Part shown: piece after piece, positions 52,085-52,230 of the stretch
How the letters are laid out: every line of letters begins with the position of its first letter
How positions within the stretch are numbered: the stretch's first letter is position 1
Assembly: GCF_041675725.1 (NCBI RefSeq)
Contig: NZ_JBAYTI010000015.1
Location: 1-52,230, forward strand
Length of the DNA: 52,230 nt
Source: Castellaniella sp041675725
GTDB lineage: Bacteria > Pseudomonadota > Gammaproteobacteria > Burkholderiales > Burkholderiaceae_B
Reading direction: 5' to 3'
Notes under the pieces: model-generated
Databases searched by the model: none
Told to the model about the DNA's origin: nothing
What the model saw: the letters and a program-made list of their open reading frames with translations, nothing else
Translations under genes and position numbers: made by a program

Positions 52085-52230
52085 GACGACTGGAGCAGTT
52101 TCCTGGCAAGGCCCGTCGCGCACCGGGCCAGTGGATGGCTCTCCATCACGAACGGGGGACAGCGACATTCATTAGACTTGTTTTTGCGAAGAACACGTTT
52201 AATGGAGTCAATGCCGATGTCCCCAATCGA

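Noticed and set aside
1..52230. tRNA, rRNA, CRISPR arrays, transposases and riboswitches
   Set aside because: None could be recognised by eye; no regular direct-repeat array and no transposase motif is present in any frame.

Overview
The window is a high-GC chromosomal segment that looks like a betaproteobacterium of the Burkholderiales, probably Alcaligenaceae-like. The evidence is dense ATGA-linked catabolic operons, many periplasmic-binding-protein transporters (three SsuABC/TauABC-type, one TRAP, one Liv-type) and GntR/FCD regulators. This placement is inference from gene style only.

Layout. (1) 1-10078, plus strand: a catabolic operon with the end of a PuuE-like deacetylase, an aspartoacylase-family hydrolase, a fusion of a UxaA-type SAF domain to an Ldh2-type dehydrogenase, the matching UxaA C-terminal domain as a separate gene, then two complete ABC importers in series. 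(2) 10092-18086, minus strand, converging on the first: a three-Rid-domain protein, a Tat-exported binding protein, an SDR, a permease, an ATPase, a ThDP enzyme and a second three-Rid-domain protein. (3) 18432-24419, minus: a TRAP transporter, a D-2-hydroxyacid dehydrogenase, a crotonase-fold protein and a CaiB-type CoA-transferase. Diverging from it at 24755-27416 are an NTF2-like protein, an amidase and a GntR regulator; the shared control region holds two inverted repeats of identical geometry. (4) 27417-39494, minus: an AroE-like dehydrogenase, a 2-oxoacid dehydrogenase complex (E3, E2, fused E1 alpha-beta), an SDR, a VOC protein and a Liv importer. A GntR regulator and a second SDR diverge at 39883-41430, with repeated CTGTCAGACAG-type sites between. 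(5) 41484-44777: a baeRF3-type protein divergent from an FtsH protease. (6) 44778-52230: an accessory, partly AT-rich region with a membrane-anchored degenerate receiver protein, a 5'-truncated ATPase/TOPRIM relic, a DsbA/FrnE protein, three toxin-antitoxin modules (YefM-YoeB, HipBA, HigBA) and nrdG preceded by only the glycyl-radical tail of nrdD.

How the genes may work together. Blocks 1-4 each pair an importer with enzymes that could process its ligand, typically N-containing or branched carboxylates; no substrate can be assigned from sequence alone. Block 6 looks like a recombination-prone stretch where mobile stress and defence genes collected and partly decayed. The least conventional items are the SAF-Ldh2 fusion beside its orphan UxaA half, the paired three-Rid proteins (one with no deaminase arginine), the crotonase lacking both hydratase glutamates, the twin CTTGG-N25-CCAAG operators, and the pseudo-receiver/TOPRIM island.
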